From positions 752,501 through 816,500 of the forward strand of contig JARFJB010001355.1 of NCBI GenBank assembly GCA_036346205.1: DNA of 64,000 nucleotides, read 5' to 3'. The stretch comes from Vesta saturnalis (taxonomy: Eukaryota; Arthropoda; Insecta; Coleoptera; Lampyridae). Numbering within the stretch: the first letter of the stretch is position 1; each line of letters opens with the position of its first letter. The notes beneath the pieces are model-generated. The model was not told the origin of the DNA. It worked only from the letters and a program-made list of their open reading frames with translations, and ran no database searches. This document shows positions 1 through 11,285 of this stretch, piece after piece. The position numbers were made by a program, and so were the translations under genes.

Positions 1-352
1 GGATCGCTTCGTCTACAGGGACATACTCCAAAACGTTATGTTTCCCCATGCTCAAAGAGGGATGCCTTTGGAATTTTGGACAACGGCCCTAAACATTAAT
101 GTTGTCTTATTCGGGACTGGTTTCAAGAGAACAATGTACAGGTTCTTCGATGGCCAGCACAATCGCCAGACCTCAATCCCATTGAGAACATTTGGGAAGG
201 TTAAACATCGTATTCAGACTACAAGATTCCCAAAAACAATCCTTGATTGATAAAATTAATGAAGTTTATATTAATACGCCGGCTATTACTATTCAAAATT
301 TAATTTCCTCAACGCCGCGTCGTTGCCAAAAAGTTATATTCAACAATGGTTA
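1..352 (+). pseudogene. Tc1-type (DD34E) transposase, C-terminal remnant
   Basis: The window opens inside a Tc1-family transposase, the DDE enzyme that cuts and pastes a transposon at TA sites. The first frame reads DRFVYRDILQNVMFPHAQRG; it then shifts, and a second frame carries the second catalytic Asp in DNGPKH, followed by WFQENNVQVLRWPAQSPDLN and PIENIWE. I count 34 residues from that Asp to the Glu, so this is DD34E and distinct from the DD41D elements elsewhere in the window. The tail ends with a CQKVIFNNG-like motif and a stop near 350. At least two frameshifts and an internal stop make it a pseudogene. The 5' half lies outside the window. Confidence 0.85.
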
Positions 353-1964
353 ATTATTATTAATTATTAAAAACATGTTTTTATGTTGTTATAACGCTTC
401 ATCTACGTTTGTGATTTTTGAGTTGTTAAATGAAATAAATGCTGTTGTCGTTTGTCGCTCTAATAAAGTGTATTGTTGAAATATATTATTACATACTAAC
501 TTATTTGACATTTAGAAAGAATCCCATTTCACCAATGACAGCAGCCTACCATAAGCCCCTGAACTATAAAAATTTTAATTTCCACGGTGGTTCATTTTAT
601 TTTAAATACCTATCCAAATATTACATTTTGTCACGAAAGTTGCTTCACTGTTGTCCAATAGGTATACATATGAAGTTATAGAAGGTTATGCAATCGTATG
701 TCACTAGACCCATGAAAGCTAATACACAGCAAATACAAGTTGTAACGATTAAAAATAAATCCTTACTTTGTGACAATTTTTTTAATTTCAAAGTATTAAT
801 TTAGTGAATAAATTCCAATGCAATACTCGTACACACAGTTTGATTAATTGAAATGCAAGATGCAATAATTTTATTTTAAACTATTTCCATTATAAGTATA
901 TAAATTCACAATTGTAATACATAACGATTTCTCCATTTGAGCATCGAAATAGTTCAGGTACAAAACAAGTTTTGTTATCTCTTTTCGAATACGAGACGTT
1001 TAACACTGCCAGAGTGATTATTATTACTACGGTCTTGTGTGTGCGAGTGCATGCCTGATCTATTCGAGTAAGTTTATTGATTAAGCATATTAATTTGAAT
1101 TACCTACTACTGTTTATGTGGTGATAAATTGCCGTCCGCTGTTCCGCTATTTTTACATAAGATACAAGTAGTAAATCGTACGAGTTTCTTTGCAGCTTAG
1201 AAACACTACCGTTACCCTCTTAATTAAGTAAGTATTTCTACTAATATTAAGCTGACTATATGTATGTTAATTACCGTGATACCTTTAGAGATGAACATTT
1301 CATCCGTGAGTAACCGTTTACAAATAAAATTGTTTTCAAACCACGAATCAAGTGCACATTAAGTTTGACCTAAACATTTGCAGAAATATATTTTCATTGG
1401 ATGCGATTGCATCCGATAATTAGGATCTTTTCTCCTTGTGTTCAGATCGAAAGTATTTATGGTATATTTTCAACGCAGTCCTGATTAATTTTGTGACCGT
1501 CCGTTTAGAGTGTTTAGACAGATAAGATCAGGAATGATTAATTTGTTGATTCAAGGTTTCCGTCACCGATTGCACTTTAATTTTAAAATTTAGTGTAAGT
1601 AAGCATTTATAGAACCGTGATTTCTTTCCTGCAGCTCAAGTGACTAAATTTTGTAATTAGGATTTTTTTTTTCTTTTATGTTAGTTTTAAAAGAATATAT
1701 TGTTGTTATATAGCCGCCTTTATAAGTGTATTTGGGTTTCTACTTTTTGGAATTTAGTTGTAGTTTTCCGCCACAAGTGATACCCGTATATATACCGGGT
1801 GATCCACATATTGCACCCACTGCAGTATTAATTAATAATTTTTTTTTATTAACAGCAAGTGGCCGATTATTAATTATCAATGTTTTCTTTCTGATCTTTG
1901 TTTTATAATTTTGGATCTTGTACGATCTGTTATTTAAGTTGTCAGATCATAACATTTATTTTAG
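353..1964. other. AT-rich stretch without recognised gene
   Basis: Only short ORFs with no recognisable motif are present. A mariner-TIR-like string (ACCGGGTGATCC) occurs near 1796, but I found no partner that would define an element. Confidence 0.6.
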
Positions 1965-2479
1965 TTATACCGTTAGGCCGTCTCAAACAGATTACAAGGG
2001 TTAATTAGTTTATAGACTGTTTAGACAAACGACAAACGACATTAAATGAGTGATATAGTTTTTGGATTAATACTTCTATAAGTGGCATTGAATAGGGACA
2101 AAAATAATTTTCTAGCTTCATTTGTTTTGGAGATGTTTTCATAAACTCTTCATTTTCCTATCGACGCCGTATTGGATCTTTGTATTCATGCAAAAAGCTC
2201 CGCAAGAGCTTTTTAATGATGTACCACAAGTCTAGGTTAATAATTTCTTTAAGCTTCAAAATTTGAAATTATTGTTTTTTCCATAGTAGGCTTTGATTAC
2301 GCGTGGCCGCCATCATGAAACAAAAGAATGCTTCCTGTCATTATTCCATATCACTGCAAGTTGTCATTAGATTGCGTAATTTATTTGTTTTGTCAAAGTC
2401 TTAAAACGTTTTTTCAAGTATTTACTTAATTATTCTAACGAAGAAAATTTAGTAATGATCGAAATCTATTTTAAAGTTA

Positions 2480-3636
2480 ACAGGCATCTGTTGCACATGC
2501 ATACGAAGAACAATTTACGGAGCGACACCAACCTAACAAGAGGCATGTTAGATTTTTAGTTACGAACTTGTGAGCTTAAGGATCTTTTTTAAAACCAAAA
2601 CCCAAAACTTATACCAAAAATAATGAAGCAAGAAGTGCGACTATAGTGGAGCGTGTCAGGGATGACCCAAGTACTTCGGTAAGAAAATACTGCAATTTCT
2701 AAATCAGTTGTGCACATAATTTTCACCCTTACAAACTTCGTATTGTGCAGGATCGTTACGGAGATGATTTCAATAGAGGAATGAGGTTTAGTCAACGGTT
2801 TATTAGAAAACGCTAAGACATAGCAAATTTTCAATCCAAAGGTTTTCGAACAGACGAAACACGGCTTAAGAATTGTGGAGTATTTAATAAGCATAATCAT
2901 CATTGTTAAGAAATAGAAAATCCAAATAATTTAGGCCTAAGGCGTCTATAAACAAGGTTTGGGTTTAATGTGTGGTGTGGCGCTATAGGTAGGTTTAAAA
3001 ATACCCTGTGTTACATCTTACAAATAAAATAAAACCTATACTTTTGCATTTCAGACAACAAATTGATTGGGCCGTTTATTTTCAATGAAAATCTAACGAG
3101 AAGTAGATATCTGCTACTATTGCTTAAACAAATTATTCCTTCCATTAGAAATGCTGTTCTTCTAAATGAATGATTGCATTTCGTTCCAACAAGATGGCTT
3201 TCCGGCCCAAAACACTAGAGATTATAAAAATCCATGTTACACTTTGCCGCATGGTCTCGAGGTGTCAGTTACGATAATAGAGAAAATTCAAAAACGGAAG
3301 AAAACAAAAAGGACCGGAATTGTTATTGAATTCCAGGACGCAACTGTCTACATTTTCTTGAATACTTTCGGGGCTGCCAAGTCGTCCTTCTGTAGGTAGA
3401 TTAAACTAACACTTAAATTGTTTAAAGAATTACTTGCAATGTAACAATTATTGAATCCTAGGTCGAATGAAGTTACCATTAAAATAAATGATGTCTGCGA
3501 CTATTGCAAGAACAAATTATTCCTACTCTTAGGAATGAATGGTTTACCATTTTGTTCCAACCAGATGACTGTCGGGACCAAAATACTAGCGAGGTTACGG
3601 AGGACCTCAGAAACACGTTTGGCGAAAACATAATCT
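2480..3636 (+). pseudogene. DD41D mariner-type transposase, 5' part (broken)
   Basis: Successive frames give transposase landmarks in the expected order: AHAYEEQFTERHQPNKRHV (N-terminal HTH region), VERVRDDPSTSVRKYC (second helix-turn-helix), HPYKL-like and VQDRYGDDF, RTDETRL (first catalytic Asp region), RFGFNVWCGAIGR, then LIGPFIFNENLTRSRYL. A QQDG-type segment with the second Asp follows, and a frame ending in EDLRNTFGENIIS. Many stops and frame changes show it is dead. The catalytic QQDG segment occurs twice (about 3114-3215 and 3494-3592). The reading continues after the piggyBac at 6289. From the second Asp to the third (APPDF), counted across the junction, there are 41 residues, so I call it DD41D. 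Confidence 0.8.
3114..3592 (+). repeat. Internal direct duplication of the transposase catalytic segment
   Basis: About 100 bp around 3114-3215 (CAAATTATTCCTTCCATTAG and the FQQDG-like codons) recurs diverged at 3494-3592 (CAAATTATTCCTACTCTTAG and the same codons). Roughly 280 bp separate them. Both encode the segment leading to the second catalytic Asp. It may be a recombination product between two related elements. Confidence 0.6.
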
Positions 3637-4203
3637 CTAACCCTTTGACTGCTCAACTGTGTTTACAACAAGCTGTCCCTAGTGCGCATAAAATCACCGC
3701 ATGCGAGAATATACGTCTTGAGCACTGCAAATGTCGCGCAAGATATCTCGCCACCACTTTTCTTGGCACGCACTGCTCAAGTCGAGTACACCCGCAGATG
3801 GTTTTTTTATGAAAAGAAAAGAATCTATATTACAGTCTGGATTTTTTATTAATTACTAGTATCAAATAACAACACTTCAAAAATAAACGTCTTAAAGTAA
3901 GTTTACGGTCAAGAAAACTGGTACAACGCGATTATGGAAAAATAAATAATTACTGTGAAAGTATCTTCTTTGTATGGAATATCTTGAAACAAGGCTGTAC
4001 ACAAAGTGGCGTATATCATTCTTTACACATATACCTTGTCTCTTTTCTTTTCTTCTACAGCGAACATACAAAGCATCTCTTTGTTGGATTGGTACGGTGT
4101 GTAGTTGCTGGTATAGATCCTGGAAAATGCCGTCCAGTCAACCTTAACGGATTTTGATCCAGTTGTCGCTTTCCTAAAAAAATAAAGAATTTAGACAGGC
4201 ATC

Positions 4204-6013
4204 TCATGTATATAACTGTATGTATATAACTCTCGTGAGTTCCAGCTGAAAATCGGCAGTCTTAATTTTTTTCTTGGTTGCAGTTCTGTATAAAGCGCAG
4301 GAATTCAAAATGCAAAGGTCTAAAATGTGGAAGAATACCTTTCTATACCACTTCCTTGTTTTTCTGACAGTTTCTATAGAACTTAAGAGCATGCCCGTCT
4401 TATCAACTGCACACATGTGCATGTCCATGATACAGGTTCGTTTATATATTGTTTGAGCATCAACTCGATTTTTTTCCCAGTGGCTTCCATTGTTGGCTTA
4501 TATTTAGTGGTACGCATATAAATTTCAAGCTTGTCATACCACTTGACACACAGTAACTCCTCGGAAGATTTAAATGTTTCTTCCCCTTTGGCCAATTTTG
4601 CGTCTATTGATGGCACATTCTTTCTTGTTTTTCGGACTGTGCCACAAGCATTTGTTTTTTCTGAGTGAAGAGTCCTCAAAAGGTTGGGGCTGTTATACCA
4701 ATTATCAATGTATAACGTGTGCTCATTTTTTAGGTAAGGTTCTAAGAGTGTCATTACCACGTTTCCTGATATTCCAATGTTTTTATTACCATCGAAATTT
4801 CAGTGGTGGATCCAGTATAAATAATAAAATCGAGAACATAGCCCGTCTTGCAGTCTGCCAAAACAAAAATCTTTATTCCAAATCGGTGGCGTTTATTGGG
4901 TATAATAACTGAATCATTAAGTAGCTCTGGTTTAATTTACATAATAAGTGTTGGATGAGGATAATGTGTCAAGTGAGATTATGTGGTTTAGTACAGTTGC
5001 CATATCTAAATGCTCAACTTGTGCCTTTTACTAGACAGTAACAAGTATATAATCTTTTAATCCATTATTTACTTGCTGATTTTAAAATTGACTTGAACAC
5101 CCTAAGCGTTTTTAACCAATTACATTGTTTGAATCCCAAACGTCCTTCATGTAGAATTAAACTTTCGATGCATACATTTTCAAATGGTAACATATTGCGT
5201 TTGAAAGAAGCCTTAACAGGGTCTAATACACTTCTCAATTTATATAGTCCGTCGTTATGATTAACATCATTATTGTTTGTGAAGTGCAAAGCACGTAGGA
5301 TAAGTAAATATCGATCGCGAGACATTACTGATTGAAAAATTGCAGTTGCAAGCAAGGGATCTGTTGTCCAGTATTCAGCAAAATTGAGCTTTTTTACTCT
5401 TGCCATTAGAATCGATAAACAAATAAAACAGTAAATATCATTAGCAGTAACATCACGCCATCTTGCAAGTCGTGACTTAGCAGCTACGTATTTTTCAATT
5501 AATTGGGCCGCGTATCTATTAGTTTTCTCAACAATCTTGCCAATCAAATCATCATTAAAAAAATCAAGATACGCTGAATTTGTGTTCAGTGTTTGGTCAG
5601 TTACACCACTGAGTTGTGTAAAAGTATGTACTCTTGGTACAAAGTCTCTCTTATGTTCCCAAACAAAGGTCGAAAAATCATATGCCTCTCTATCGCCAGA
5701 GTCACTATTATCACTGTCACTCGGTGGTTTTTGAAATCTTCCACCCGGACGAGGTTTAGTTTTATTCCCTATGTTTTTAAAGTATTTACAAATTATAAGT
5801 CCCAATATAACAAATTTACTTACCGATAACAGGTTGAACTGGTTGCATAGGCAATGGAAGTTCAGTAACCTCTTCGCTTTCCGATTCAAATTCCGAATCT
5901 TCGTCACTTTCCACCCTTTCTATACCTTCGTCTAAATCTAAATCCATTATTATGTCATCACTCTCCATGAGTAATTCTTCAAGTTCTTTATCTGTGAGCT
6001 CTCGCGAAGTCAT
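4204..6013 (-). pseudogene. piggyBac transposase (DDE_Tnp_1_7), intron-containing, inactivated
   Basis: The likely start is the Met at 6013 (MTSRELTDKELEELL), opening an acidic N-terminus. A 55-bp intron with GTAAGT donor and AG acceptor (5769-5823) joins PVIG to NKTKPRPGGRF. Exon 2 reads through the family core (YDFSTFVWEH, RWRDVTANDIYCFICLSIL, YWTTDPLLATAIFQSVMSRD) to GRLGFKQ. There it is broken by the insertion at 4904-5131. It resumes with PNKRHRFGIKIFVLADCKTG, shifts frame, then gives GISGNVVMTLLEPYL and LYIDNWYNSPNLL (second catalytic Asp), CGTVRKTRK, and after another lesion VDKTGMLLSS and KTRKWYRKVFFHILDL. The first catalytic Asp expected before ESLIL is missing (CIESLIL). Acts in the nucleus in live relatives; dead here. 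Confidence 0.88.
4904..5131. repeat. 228-bp insertion inside the piggyBac gene (copy 1)
   Basis: This block, starting AATAACTGAATCATTAAG and ending near CCAATTACATTGTTTG, separates GRLGFKQ from the PNKRHRFGIK codons of the transposase, so it is an insertion. A near-identical copy lies at 7370-7597. I see no terminal inverted repeats in it. The exact edges are ambiguous by up to about 8 bp because the two copies also share bases that could belong to the piggyBac gene. Confidence 0.75.
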
Positions 6014-6288
6014 CTTAGAACTAGCAAAATTCGAGCAAACGAAAGAACCGCACGTCTCAACAAACAAACTGTCCACTACTGCTAATGACGAGTCAGGGTG
6101 GGTACGAATTTTAGCGCGCTGCGCATTAAAATTGCTTCTAGAACAATGTGAGTCACCATTCATCACATGCGAGACATCACAGACTTAGCAGATAACATAT
6201 AAACGGCTTGCGAGTATTCTCGTCGCGAGCACCGGCGACACAAAAAATTCGCGACAAGTATACTCGGGCATAGCAGTTTAAGGGCTAA

Positions 6289-6529
6289 TAATAGCCCCAT
6301 TGCTTTGCTGAAGAGGTCACCAGACTTTGCGCCTCCCGATTTTTATTTATAGGGATAGGTAAAAAAAAATGAGGTGTATAAATATTCTCCGTTTAAAAAT
6401 CGCCAGGAACTGGAAGACAGGGTACAATATGTATAACAAATCAATGGAAATACGTTAAGAAGAGTTACCGATAAGGTGTTGGAGAAGTGTAAAAACTGTG
6501 AAGAAAATGGAGGGAGGCGTGTATTGTAG
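6289..6529 (+). pseudogene. DD41D mariner-type transposase, 3' part
   Basis: This continues the transposase broken at 3636. The frame gives SPIALLKRSPDFAPPDFYL, with the third catalytic Asp in APPDF, an in-frame stop where the family has Trp, then NEVYKYSPFKNRQELEDRVQ and INGNTLRRVTDKVLEKC, ending at a stop at 6527-6529. In the family this region completes the DDE fold and the C-terminal helix. Stops within FYL*G* and after RVQYV show decay. Confidence 0.82.
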
Positions 6530-7190
6530 GTTTGTTTATTAGCTTTTTATATTAATTTGTTTATTGGATTTTTTTTCCAGAGTTATATTAATTCTATTAA
6601 GGTTCTGTTTAGGTAAGTGATAGTGTAAGCGTAATACTAAATAGAAACTTTTTAATTAGAAATCCAAAATGTCTCTTGTTGACTTCATGTCAATTTTTAG
6701 ATAAATAAGCCTATTTAAACCTAAGAAAGTGGAACAATGGCAGGAGCCATTATTTTGTTTAATGATGGCGGCCATGCGTAATCAAAGCCTACTATAAAAA
6801 AATAATTTCAAATTTTGAAGCTTAAGGAATCTTTTAATCTAGACTTGTAATATATCATTGAAAAGCTCTTGAATAACTTTTTCCTGCTAAAATCTAATAG
6901 GGCGTCGATAAGAAAATAAAAAGTTTATGTAAATATCTCGAAAACATGTGAAGCTAGAAAAATATTTTCATCTTTATTACTTTTATAAACTGCCGTAATA
7001 ATGTTTTAATCAAAAAAACTATATCACTCATTTATTTATGGGCTACCCGCAAAGGTAAAAATGCATCATTTTAAGGCGGATTTAAATTTCTAATAACACT
7101 TTTCACTTTTCTAATTTAACTAACCCTGTAGTCGAAACGGTTTCCGAGATAGCAGTACATATAAATCAAATTTGGGACGCCCTGTATATT

Positions 7191-8120
7191 GACTGATGCC
7201 ATTTTCAAAGTTCCTTTAGTTTTTACAGAGTTTTACACAGTTCTAAGATAAAATTTGTTATAGTATGAAATGACGCTATAAAATTACGCGAATGTTGCAA
7301 AATGGTCTATCGCTGTCGTTTAAAAGTTAATTCAACTCTTATTTTCTTATTTTATACGTAGGCTTTCAAAATAACTGAATCATTAAGTAGCTCTGGTTTA
7401 ATTTACATAATAAGTGTTGGATGAGGATAATGTGTCAAGTGAGATTATGTGGTTTAGTACAGTTGCCATATCTAAATGCTCAACTTGTGCCTTTTACTAG
7501 ACAGTAACAAGTATATAATCTTTTAATCCATTATTTACTTGCTGATTTTAAAATTGACTTGAACACCCTAAGCGTTTTTAACCAATTACATTGTTTGTAC
7601 CATTACATGGTGTTTTACAATCAATATAAATTGATACGAAGAATGACATACTAGTTTAAATCTAACTTTCTATTTGCTTCTTAACGTGTTAATAACTCCA
7701 ATTATTACATTGTATCATTTTATTTTAGTATAATGCAAATCACAGTATTTGACTGAAACCGAATAAACAAGTATGTACTAGCTCAATGTTAGAACCTTCC
7801 GGATCTTGACCCTTGTAAAGTTATTAATTTCTATTCTATAATAATCTTAAATCCCTACATCGTTTCCCATAATTAATTGCCTTAAATTAATTTTCCGTTC
7901 TGCCGCACATATGTTTCTCTGCCTGTTTACCAATTCATTTATTTTTAGTCTTTTCCACTTCCTTTTCTGCGCTCTTTTTTGAAGTTTCTTATAGTTGATG
8001 CGTTGTAGTTGAAAAATGTGTTTGATTAAGTTAGATAAGAGGCTTTGTTAACTTTCCTGGTACAATAAATTATATTTTGTGCCTTCGTTGTTTAATAGGA
8101 CATATGCAGATTGCAAATGC
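7191..8120. other. Non-coding AT-rich stretch with one repeat copy
   Basis: Apart from the 228-bp repeat copy at 7370-7597, I see no gene or element here. Confidence 0.5.
7370..7597. repeat. Second copy of the 228-bp repeat found inside piggyBac
   Basis: It matches 4904-5131 in the same orientation with essentially no differences that I could see by eye. It lies just outside the right end of the mariner element that hosts the piggyBac. Confidence 0.85.
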
Positions 8121-8277
8121 GCCTTGGTTGGCAAAAATAATACTAAATGACAGTTGGCATTCGTTGTAGTGACAAAACTGATAGAATATTCGACATAATC
8201 TACACTTGACATAACACAAACTCTAATCGCGCTACCGTGAACGTGTACGCATCCGTTATTATGTCCGTATTAATTTC

Positions 8278-8472
8278 TTATAAACTACAAATTACATCTC
8301 TGCATTATAAATTCTTCTGTGACTGTCGTCTCATATTAGTTGAGTTGGTCGGCCTATTTCTACAGTTTTCGCTTTTTGAGTCGAATTCGTATGTTATGGT
8401 TTTTTTCTAAGCACTTTCAGCACTCTCAGATTCGAACTTGGTACCTTTCACTTACAGTAGTCCGATATATTT
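8278..8472 (-). repeat. SINE family A, partial copy in left arm
   Basis: This is an inverted relative of 11008-11285: AGTTGAGTTGGTCGGCCTATT and AGCACTTTCAGCACTCTCAG are reverse complements of body segments there. It lacks most of the tRNA-like head between the Cys/Thr-like loop and the A box, and a central body block is also missing. Confidence 0.65.
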
Positions 8473-8594
8473 TTAGAACATGTGTCTACTGCGTGGACGA
8501 GGATTGCTCTTTAACTATTAAAGATATCAAAACCAATCTTGGTGTGGTAATACAAGATCATTGGAGCTACATTCTAAAAATATTTAGGTATATA

Positions 8595-10874
8595 CAGGGT
8601 GATTGACAAAAATATGCCAACCCAAACCTGTTTTTTATGGAACACCCTGTATATTTTTCCATTTTTTGATGCACTGTTACATTTTGAATAAAACTATAGA
8701 ATTTTGTATCTGTATCACCAACCGTTCTGCAGATATCGTTACTTTAGTACCAACATAAAGTTAACTTTGGAACCACGATGCGAGCGTTGTCACCACGATT
8801 TTGTAATTCTGTTTATTGCACCGACTATTAATAATAGTCTACTAACAAACAAACTGGGAAATTTTTCGAAAACATGTAAAATTATACAGAACGATTCACT
8901 TATGCGAAATGTAAATTTTCTCAATTTTCTTAAATGCAACACCCTGTATATTTTTTCACATTTCGATTCCCCGTGAAAAGTGAATACTAATTGATTAGTG
9001 TTTCATAGCCATAAGACGGACCCTTCTTGAGATATTGACGCTTTTACGTAAAAATATTCTAAAATATAAATTTACTATGCCAATAGAATTCAACAAAACA
9101 AATCAGGTAGGCTAGCCGCTCGTAATAAAGAGGAACAATTGCATCTATTGTTTTGACGTTTGTATAATCATTAAAATATTGTTCTAATAGTTTGTGTGTT
9201 TTGGATTGTCGTTTTGTCAATTTTTGTATAAAATTAATTTTTCCAAAGAAGAAATGGTCGATATGATCTTTATTTACGACGAAGCTCAAAGAAATGATTT
9301 GCTGGCTACCCGTTTGTACTGTGAACGATGCCCAGAGAGAAAAAGCCGCGAAAAGAATCGTTTATGAATGTAGTTGAGAGATTTATAAATCTGGAAGTGT
9401 GTCATACCAAGCGCGGAAAAACAAGCCCAAATGAAGAAATTGAGTTTCAAGTTGTGGCATCCCTTATAGACAATCCGCAAATTAGTACCAGAGAGCTAAG
9501 TACACACCTAGACCTAAATAGAATTACAGTTCGCAGCTTTATTATAAAAAAAAACAGATTGCATCCCTATCATATCGAGAAACATCAAGCTTTAAGTGAA
9601 ATAGATTTTCAAAATCGTGAATCTTTCTGCCATTGGGTAACTACTCAATTAAATGAAGAACCCAACTTTGTTAATTACATTCTAGTTAATAACTTTTCAC
9701 TATCATCACTATTCAGATACTAATCCACACATCCTAAGAGTTTTTGATCACCAGCATCGATGGTCAGTTAATGTGTGGGGTGGTATAATCAATTTTAATG
9801 TGGTTGGTCCTCTTCTCTTTAACGGGAGTCTTGCTGGAGAAAGATATTTACAGTTTTTGTAAAATAATTTGCCCGAGCGTTTGGAAAATATCGAGGTAGA
9901 TAATATTCGTACGATGTGGTTTCAACTGGATGGCGCACCTTCACACTATGCAATCAACGTTAGGCAATATCTTGATAGAAATTATCTGATGAGGTGGATA
10001 GGACGAGATGGTGTGAAAAACTGGCCAGCCAGACCACCGGATCTTACACCGATTGATTTCTGCCTTTGGGGCTACGTTAAAGAAAAAGTTTACCAACATC
10101 CTCCCAACACAAGCGAAAATATAAAAAATAGGATTAGAGCTGCATTTCGATCCATTTGGCCTCTAATGTTGTTGCGAATCTTTCGTTTACCAAGCGAATT
10201 GCAATGTTTAGCTAGGCGTGGTCAGCACTATGAACATTTAATTTGAATTTATGGTTTTATTCGTTTATGTTTACTTATTCAACTTATTTTTAGGTGTAGA
10301 GAATTATTTTATTGTTTAGTTATTAATAAAGTATTCCTGTCAGTTAAAGAGTTTATTTGCCATTCGTATTTTCTTATTTGCTCTGGATTTTGTTGTATTT
10401 GTTATTCTGTACAATATTTTCAAATAAATCGCCAATATCTCAAGAACGGTCCGTCTTATGGCTATGAAACCTATAATCAATTAGTATCTACTTTTCACAG
10501 GGAATCGAAATGTGAGAAAACATACAGGGTGTTGCAATTGAAAAAATTGAGAAAAATTAAATGTCGCGTAAGTTAATCATTTTGTATAGTTTTACATGTT
10601 TTCGAAAAATTTCCCAGTTTGTTTGTTAGTAGAATGGCATTAATAGTCGGTGGTATAAACAGATTTACAAAATCCGTCAACGCTCGCATCGTGGTTCCAA
10701 AGTTAACTCTATTTTGGTACTAAAGTGACGATATCTGCAGAACGGTTAGTGATACAGATACAAAATTCTATACTTTTATTCGAAATATAACAGTGCATCA
10801 AAAAATGGAAAAATATACAGGGTGTTCCATAAAAAACACAGGTTTGGGTTGGCATATTTTTGTCAATCACCCTG
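8595..10874 (+). mobile_element. DD41D mariner-type element with ~450-bp TIRs
   Basis: The ends are CAGGGTGATTGACAAAAA at 8595 and its reverse complement ending CCCTG at 10874, both flanked by TA. The TIRs run about 450 bp inward (to about 9060, and from about 10430) and include a second CACCCTGTATATT-like motif near 8939. The 2280-bp element holds a single plus-strand transposase, now broken. Confidence 0.85.
9254..10246 (+). pseudogene. DD41D mariner-type transposase
   Basis: Starts at ATG 9254 (MVDMIFIYDEAQRNDLLATR, then CERCPERKSREKN), shifts frame to SFMNVVERFINLEVCHTKRG, and then reads the second HTH (DNPQISTRELSTHLDLNRIT) and RLHPYHIEKHQALSEIDFQN, matching the family's paired-type DNA-binding half. 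The segment that should hold the first catalytic Asp is deleted (YILVNNF). A new frame gives SDTNPH, VFDHQHRWSVNVWGGI, VVGPLLFNGSLAGERYLQFL and a stop. The last ORF (9869-10246) holds the second Asp in FQLDGAPSH, WIGRDGVKNWPARPPDLTPI and the third Asp in PIDFCLWG. The two Asp are separated by 41 residues. Cut-and-paste enzyme; inactive here from frameshifts and loss of the first Asp. Confidence 0.88.
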
Positions 10875-11007
10875 TATATACCTAAATATTTTTAGAATGT
10901 AGGTCCAATGATCGTGTATTACCACACCCAGATTGATTTTGATATCTTTAATAGTTAAAGAGCAATCCTCATCCACGCAGTAGACACATGTTCTAAAAAT
11001 ATATTGG

Positions 11008-11285
11008 ACTACTCAGTGGCTCAGCGGTAGAGGTGTCGGACTTGTAAGTGAAAGGTACCAAGTTCGAATCTGAGAGTGCTGAAAGTGCTTGGAAAAAAAC
11101 CATAACGTACGAATTCGACTCAAGTGCGAAAACAGTCCTTCTCAGGACTGAGTCTGTTGACGGAAGCAGAGTTCGCTTACCAAACGTCGCGCTCAAAAAG
11201 CAAAAACTGTGGAAATAGGCCGATCAACTCAATTAATATGAGACCACAGTTACAGAACAATTATAATACAGAAATGTAATTTGTA
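11008..11285 (+). repeat. SINE family A with tRNA-Thr-like head
   Basis: The head has a Pol III A box TGGCTCAGCGG (11017-11027) and B box AGTTCGAATCT (11061-11071). The anticodon-loop position reads CTTGTAA (anticodon TGT, Thr-like). The body runs through AAGTGCTTGG, CTCAAGTGCGAAAACAGTCC, CGTCGCGCTC and ATGAGACCACAGTTACAGAA. The body recurs at 51208-51425 and inverted at 8278-8472. There is no protein-coding capacity; it would be mobilised by a LINE in trans. Confidence 0.75.

Larger units (their letters stand above)
3641..6284 (-). mobile_element. piggyBac-superfamily element, complete ends, CTAA target duplication
   Basis: Left end CCCTTTGACTGCT (3641-3653) and right end, read inward on the minus strand, CCCTTAAACTGCT (ending at 6284) are 13-bp terminal inverted repeats with two mismatches, the classic piggyBac layout. 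The flanks are CTAA at 3637-3640 and CTAA at 6285-6288. Removing the element with one CTAA joins the interrupted mariner transposase in frame (IIS, then NNSPIAL), which proves the boundaries. Length is 2644 bp, or about 2.4 kb without its own internal insertion at 4904-5131, as usual for the superfamily. Canonical piggyBac targets are TTAA, so the CTAA pair is noteworthy. Confidence 0.9.
1965..7190 (+). mobile_element. Mariner-type element with long inverted arms, interrupted by piggyBac
   Basis: The left arm (about 1965-2330) and right arm (about 6770-7190) are inverted copies. Shared landmarks are the sequence around TAGGCTTTGATTACGC (left) and GCGTAATCAAAGCCTACTA (right), the GGCGTCGATA block, and the flanking ATATCACTCAT block. 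The right end carries a typical CCCTGTATATT mariner-like terminus near 7181. Between the arms lies one transposase on the plus strand, split by the piggyBac at 3641-6284. Without the piggyBac the element would be about 2.6 kb. The left terminus is poorly preserved, so 1965 is approximate. Confidence 0.7.

Noticed and set aside
439..681. 80-residue ORF as possible host gene
   Set aside because: AT-rich, no motif, no splice or promoter support.
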